Assembly: GCF_900454495.1 (NCBI RefSeq) | Contig: NZ_UGSI01000001.1 | Coordinates: 2,852,001-2,916,000, forward strand | From: Paenibacillus macerans | GTDB taxonomy: Bacteria > Bacillota > Bacilli > Paenibacillales > Paenibacillaceae | Direction of reading: 5' to 3' | DNA length: 64,000 nucleotides | Shown here: piece by piece, positions 60,248-64,000 of the stretch | How the letters are laid out: every line of letters begins with the position of its first letter | Position numbering within the stretch: the first letter of the stretch is position 1 | Program-made: the position numbers and the translations under genes | Notes under the pieces: model-generated | Databases searched by the model: none | Told to the model about the DNA's origin: nothing | What the model saw: the letters and a program-made list of their open reading frames with translations, nothing else

Positions 60248-62545
60248 TTACTGCAATTGCCACAAAGCAGGCACATTAGCCGGCTCCCAGCCGGCAAGCG
60301 AGGTGTGCGCCTGAAGGCACAGATAGATGCCGCCGTTGTAAGACACGAGATCATTAACCTTGTAGGCCGCTCCCGGTTCCCATGGACGAGCCTCGCCATC
60401 GCCCGGATTTTCCTCCGCCGTCGTCTTCCCTTGAACGGAGGCGGCCGCGGATACATTCCCGGCGGCGTCTCTTGCGGTTACCTTGAAGGTGTAAGCCGTA
60501 TCCGGCGACAGACCGGTAATGGTTGCCGAAGTTCCGGTTACATTTATGCTGCCGGTGCCATAAGCAACGGTGTAGCCGGTCACGCCCACGTTATCCGTGG
60601 AGGCGTCCCAGGCGAGGTTGACGCTGGTCGGCGCGGTTCCCGTCACGCGCAGTTGTCCCGGAGCGGTCGGCGGCACGGTATCCTGTCCCGGTTCAGGCTC
60701 GGGCTGCGGATCGATCGGCCCGTTCGGGCAATCCTCAATATATTTCCACGCGCCATCCGCGCCGCTTTGATCGGGGCGATCCCCCTGGGTCCACCATTTG
60801 GCTTCGTAAATTTTGCCGTTGTAAACCACACGCTGGCCGCCGGTATATACTGCGTTGTTATCCCATGCTGCGTACGGACAATCGCTTCCCTCGGCAGTCT
60901 TCACCTTGATCGAGGCGGCTGCGGACAGGTTGCCGGCCGCATCCTTCGCCTTGACCGTAAAGGTGTATTCCGTATTCGGCGAAAGGCCGCCGACCGTAGC
61001 CGCGGTGCCTGTTACATTCAGGCTGCCCGCGCCATAAGCGACGGTGTAGCCGGTCACGCCCGCATTGTCCGTGGAGGCGTCCCAAGCCAGCGTCACGCTG
61101 GTGGCCGTTTGGGCCGTTGCCCGGAGATTGCCGGGAACGGTGGGCGGGGTTTGATCGTCGCTTCCGCCACCGCCGTCATCGCCACCGCCGCCGTCAACGG
61201 CCAAATCGCCGGCCAGCTTGTTCAGCAGCGTTTTGTTCCGGTCGCCGCTAAACTCCCAGAACATGGCTCCGCCCAAATGGTTCGCTTTAATAAAACCGCT
61301 CTTGTAGCCGATCGATTGTTGATCGTCATAGCTGATAAAGGTTCCGCTGCTCGGATTGAACAGGTAAGGCACCTTGGCGATATCGTTCCAATAACGGGTA
61401 TAGCCGTTTTTGTTGATATAGTTGTTCTCCAGATCGCTATAGTCGAAAACGCCCTTTTCCCAGGTGCCCGTCGAAGGGCCGGCATTTTTTTGATATTGGC
61501 CGTTGCCGGCGGCCGCTGCCCCGGTCCAGCCTCGTCCGTAGAAAGGAACTCCCAGCACGAGCTTACCGGCCGGTACGCCCGCGTTCAGATGCCCGCGCAC
61601 GCCCGCTTCCACATAAAAGCTTTCCGAGTCCGGAACACCGGCCGCCACCGCCGCCGGATCCAGGTACAGGGGAGCGTTGTGGGCGGTGATGTTCTGCCAG
61701 CCGCCATTGAAGTCATAGGTCATGATGTTGATCCAGTCAACGATATCGGAGATCTTGTCCAGCTCGGTGTTCTGAGCAAACGCGGGGGACGCGCCCGAGG
61801 CGATCGTCAGCAGATAACGCTTACCATCCTTGGCTCCCGCGGCGTCCAGCTTCTCCCGGGTTTTCTGCAGCAGCAGCGTGAAGTTTTGCTTATCCTCCGC
61901 CCGTCTGCTGTTGCCCTGAAGTCCTCCGCTGACCGGATACTCCCAGTCTAGGTCGACGCCGTCAAATTGATATTTGCGGAGAAAATCGACTGCGGAATTG
62001 GCGAAGTTTTCACGCAACGCCGGGTCGGCGGCCACGTCCGAAAACCGGTTGGACCACGACCAGCCGCCGACGGAAATAAGCGTTTTCAGATGCGGGTACC
62101 GCTGTTTCAGCTTGATCAGCTGATTGAAATTGCCGCGCAGCGGCTGGTCCCAGGTATCTCCGGGATAGCTTTTTTGCGCGTCGATCCAAGGGTCGCCCAT
62201 CACGATCGTGCCGTTCGGCACGTTGATGACCCCAACCTCATCCTGCGTAGTCCAGGTCTGCGGATTGGGGCCGGTCGGGTCCGGATTGCCGTGAATGCCG
62301 TTCCAGGCGATATCGGCGAACGCGTAATTGATATGCGTAACTTTGGAGGCATCGATATCCGAGACCAGATAATTTCTCGCATAGGCCCCCCAGGATGGAT
62401 AATAACCTACGATCTTATAATCTGCCGCGCCGGCGGCCTCCGCACGATTCTCACCAAACGGGGAAAGCGAAAACAACGGAACGATAAGCGCGGCAACGAG
62501 CAGCCATATCCCCGGCTTCTTGAATTCTTTTGCGTGCTTCAACAT
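60248..62545 (-). CDS. Secreted multidomain GH18 chitinase
   Basis: About 765 residues from the ATG at 62545 (GAGGAGGAG upstream). A signal peptide (PGIWLLVAALIVPLFSLSPF, cut after AEA) precedes the GH18 barrel, with SVGGWSWSNRF and the catalytic DGVDLDWEYP (Glu acid/base). The INIMTYDFNGGW and GAMFWEFSGD segments are conserved. Then come a Gly/Asp linker, FnIII 1 (PPTVPGNLRATAQTATSV), a CBM5/12 chitin-binding module (AAWDNNAVYTGGQRVVYNG), FnIII 2 (a near duplicate of FnIII 1) and a second CBM5/12 (PWEPGAAYKVNDLVSYNGGI). It degrades chitin outside the cell. Confidence 0.95.
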   Translation of the reverse strand: MLKHAKEFKKPGIWLLVAALIVPLFSLSPFGENRAEAAGAADYKIVGYYPSWGAYARNYLVSDIDASKVTHINYAFADIAWNGIHGNPDPTGPNPQTWTTQDEVGVINVPNGTIVMGDPWIDAQKSYPGDTWDQPLRGNFNQLIKLKQRYPHLKTLISVGGWSWSNRFSDVAADPALRENFANSAVDFLRKYQFDGVDLDWEYPVSGGLQGNSRRAEDKQNFTLLLQKTREKLDAAGAKDGKRYLLTIASGASPAFAQNTELDKISDIVDWINIMTYDFNGGWQNITAHNAPLYLDPAAVAAGVPDSESFYVEAGVRGHLNAGVPAGKLVLGVPFYGRGWTGAAAAGNGQYQKNAGPSTGTWEKGVFDYSDLENNYINKNGYTRYWNDIAKVPYLFNPSSGTFISYDDQQSIGYKSGFIKANHLGGAMFWEFSGDRNKTLLNKLAGDLAVDGGGGDDGGGGSDDQTPPTVPGNLRATAQTATSVTLAWDASTDNAGVTGYTVAYGAGSLNVTGTAATVGGLSPNTEYTFTVKAKDAAGNLSAAASIKVKTAEGSDCPYAAWDNNAVYTGGQRVVYNGKIYEAKWWTQGDRPDQSGADGAWKYIEDCPNGPIDPQPEPEPGQDTVPPTAPGQLRVTGTAPTSVNLAWDASTDNVGVTGYTVAYGTGSINVTGTSATITGLSPDTAYTFKVTARDAAGNVSAAASVQGKTTAEENPGDGEARPWEPGAAYKVNDLVSYNGGIYLCLQAHTSLAGWEPANVPALWQLQ

Positions 62546-62870
62546 GATTCTCCTCCTCAATACTGTAAGATAAGATGCCAACGGCCTGCCGGCCGCAAAG
62601 CCGAAATGCTTGAAATCCGCCGATCACCTGCCCCCCTGAATATGGTTAATCTCCCAAAATAAAAAGAGATTACCAAGTAGATATTTTTACATATTTGCCA
62701 TGAATCCTCCTATATTTTTAGAAATTCACTTTAATTTGATAGATTAAAGTGCGGAGTTGCCCTAATATTTATCGAAAATGCCCGATAGTTAAAGGGTTTG
62801 GGGGAATTATGACAAAAAAGGGAACTTTCAAAACGGCTCATAGATTCAAGGGAATCGTCCCCAAGATACA

Positions 62871-62907
62871 ACAAGCCCGGCGCCGTTTCCGGCACCGGGC
62901 TTGTTTA
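62871..62907 (-). terminator. Hairpin after the CueP-like gene
   Basis: ACAAGCCCGG and CCGGGCTTGT form a 10-bp stem. The T-run is better on the plus strand, so the direction is uncertain. Confidence 0.6.
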
Positions 62908-62923
62908 GACGCTTCAGTGCGAA

Positions 62924-63472
62924 CTAACTTAATTGGAGGGTTGTAATGCAAGTGTTGTCGCTGTCAAACGTGGAAATCTCCGACTCGGCCGTTTTTCCGT
63001 CGTGACCTACTGTGATACGGTACGTTTTGTCCCGCGGCAGCCACAGATCGATAAATCCGTTGGCCTGAGACTTCATTTTTTGATCCAATATGGTGTTCCC
63101 CTCCAGATCGGCGATGGATACATCAAACTCTTGATCCGCCAGTTCTCCCTGGCAGCTTGTCAAACTGTGGATTTCGCATGGATGCGTTTGCTCAAGATAC
63201 GGCGCGATGGACACAAAAAACTCGTCTTCCGGCAGTTCATACGCCGTAGAACCTTTTCCCTCGTCAGTCACCACAAGCTGACGCGCCGTGATCGAAGCCG
63301 ATTGGGCTTGCAGGTTGTCCGCGCTGTAATCGTGCACCAGTTGCTTCAAGCTTTGCGCATCCAGCCTAACGGTTGCAGCTTCTTTCTCAGCGCTTCCCGT
63401 AAAAATATAGTAGGTTCCTAACGCCGCAACCACAATAACTCCGGCCGCTAGCAAGACATTTCTCCGTTTCAT
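62924..63472 (-). CDS. cueP: CueP-family copper-binding protein
   Basis: About 182 residues with an N-terminal membrane anchor or signal (NVLLAAGVIVVAALGTYYIF). The CueP core is plain: EDEFFVSIAPYLEQTHPCEIHSLTSCQGEL with two cysteines, then MKSQANGFIDLWLPRDKTYRITV and a final DNTCITTLQL with the third cysteine. In Salmonella CueP is a periplasmic copper carrier that supplies SodCII; here it would sit at the outer face of the membrane. AAAGGG precedes the ATG. No copper regulator lies next to it. Confidence 0.88.
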   Translation of the reverse strand: MKRRNVLLAAGVIVVAALGTYYIFTGSAEKEAATVRLDAQSLKQLVHDYSADNLQAQSASITARQLVVTDEGKGSTAYELPEDEFFVSIAPYLEQTHPCEIHSLTSCQGELADQEFDVSIADLEGNTILDQKMKSQANGFIDLWLPRDKTYRITVGHDGKTAESEISTFDSDNTCITTLQLS

Positions 63473-63609
63473 TCCTTGCACCCTTTCTGTTTAACAGGTT
63501 ATTTTATGTAAGTTGATTGCTTCCTCATCCTGCCTAATTATACCATACATACGTATAGTATTGAGCAAAAAGCGGACGTTCATCCCTGAACATCCAATGA
63601 TTGACCAGC

Positions 63610-64000
63610 CTAGTTTACCCGCTCTATTTTGATGGAAGAGGTCTTGTCATTAAAATCGTCGCCGACATAGGAAGTGTCCGCCAGCAATACCTTGCTTGCT
63701 CCCTGGAAATCCTTATGTTCGTAGAGTGTCACTTTGATGCCGGGAGTCACCTTCACCGAGGAGAGCTTATCGTTGGGAATGCCGGCCGCCAGCATGTCAT
63801 TGTAGTTGTAAGTGTCCACCCCCAGCGCCACGGCAAATCCGCCATAGTTGGCGTCTCCATAAAAGACGGCCCCCTCTGAGATGGTTACGTCTCCCCCGTA
63901 AGTGATTTGCGGAAAATCCCGGCGCGCCGCCTGATATTGGTTTTCGTATTCGTTCATCCAACCGAAAGCGCCGGACGCCAGCGATTTCAGATCGGCTTTT
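63610..64000 (-). CDS. Beta/gamma-crystallin domain protein, C-terminal part
   Basis: The frame is open at the right edge of the window, so the start is missing. The visible 130 residues hold a beta/gamma-crystallin domain of two Greek-key motifs: AVFYGDANYGGFAVAL ending in NDKLSSVKV, and VTLYEHKDFQGASKVLL ending in NDKTSSIKI. Both end segments match the calcium-binding pattern N/D-N/D-x-x-S/T-S, so calcium binding is likely. Such domains often end larger secreted proteins, so the missing part may hold an enzyme. Confidence 0.8.
   Translation of the reverse strand, partial: KADLKSLASGAFGWMNEYENQYQAARRDFPQITYGGDVTISEGAVFYGDANYGGFAVALGVDTYNYNDMLAAGIPNDKLSSVKVTPGIKVTLYEHKDFQGASKVLLADTSYVGDDFNDKTSSIKIERVN

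Noticed and set aside
60050..61951. 633-residue plus-strand frame
   Set aside because: Antisense shadow of the chitinase gene; no credible domain.
1..64000. CRISPR array, prophage or conjugative element
   Set aside because: The repeats seen lack regular spacer structure, and no cas, phage structural, integrase or conjugation genes are present; the only mobile gene set is the IS3-family element.
1..64000. tRNA or rRNA genes
   Set aside because: No cloverleaf-like clusters or rRNA signature sequences were recognised by eye; a tRNAscan and Infernal run would settle it.

Overview
The window looks like a chromosome segment from a spore-forming member of the Paenibacillaceae (Paenibacillus or a close relative). 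The reasons are the mid-50s GC composition, strong AAGGAGG-type ribosome sites, GTG/TTG starts, a T-box leader, sporulation genes (ytrH, ytrI, sleB, a YheC/D array), extracellular chitin- and glycan-degrading enzymes, and a Bacillus-like gene order ytvI-fxsA-pyk-accA-accD-dnaE-ytrH-ytrI-ytpI-ytoI. I saw no rRNA, tRNA or CRISPR array.

Layout. 1-9 kb: end of ytvI, a T-box-controlled argS, fxsA, a thioesterase, pyk, accA and accD, then a PgpA-like gene. 9-11 kb: repeat-rich DNA carrying an intact IS3-family element. 11-19 kb: dnaE with two unusual low-complexity inserts, ytrH-ytrI, a 1 kb repeat island where Bacillus has nrnA, then ytpI and ytoI. 19-26 kb: an apparently oxygen- or redox-controlled block (ywiC, two DUF2249 genes, a radical SAM/SPASM gene with hemY, and ilvB). 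Three of its promoters carry Fnr-like palindromes about 41.5 bp upstream of the predicted start. 26-35.5 kb: yheA, yheB and a tandem array of five YheC/D-type ATP-grasp genes with one GNAT gene. 35.5-49 kb: a secreted GH85 endoglycosidase, a HAD phosphatase, a stalk-domain protein, yfcE, pdxK, a patatin, a SleB-type cortex hydrolase, a methyltransferase, an aminoglycoside 6-adenylyltransferase, and an ECF sigma/anti-sigma pair.

50-60 kb holds a formate-to-hydrogen module: fdhD, the [FeFe]-hydrogenase maturases hydE and hydG, and a convergent operon running DUF2294, fdhF, FeS protein, hydA, FeS protein. Together these predict a soluble formate hydrogen lyase built on an [FeFe] hydrogenase. hydF is not in the window. 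A Rex-like operator sits just before fdhF. 60-64 kb carries a multidomain GH18 chitinase, a CueP-like copper protein and a partial beta/gamma-crystallin protein.

The intergenic DNA is unusually structured. There are several families of repeats, many built as two forward plus two inverted copies of a short motif or bounded by perfect terminal inverted repeats. One has an 8-bp target duplication, and one family member is split by the IS3 element. The most attractive unexplained items are these repeats, a hairpin-plus-terminator locus after ilvB that could be a small RNA, and the ATP-grasp array with its paired TTAGG-N6-CCTAA operators.
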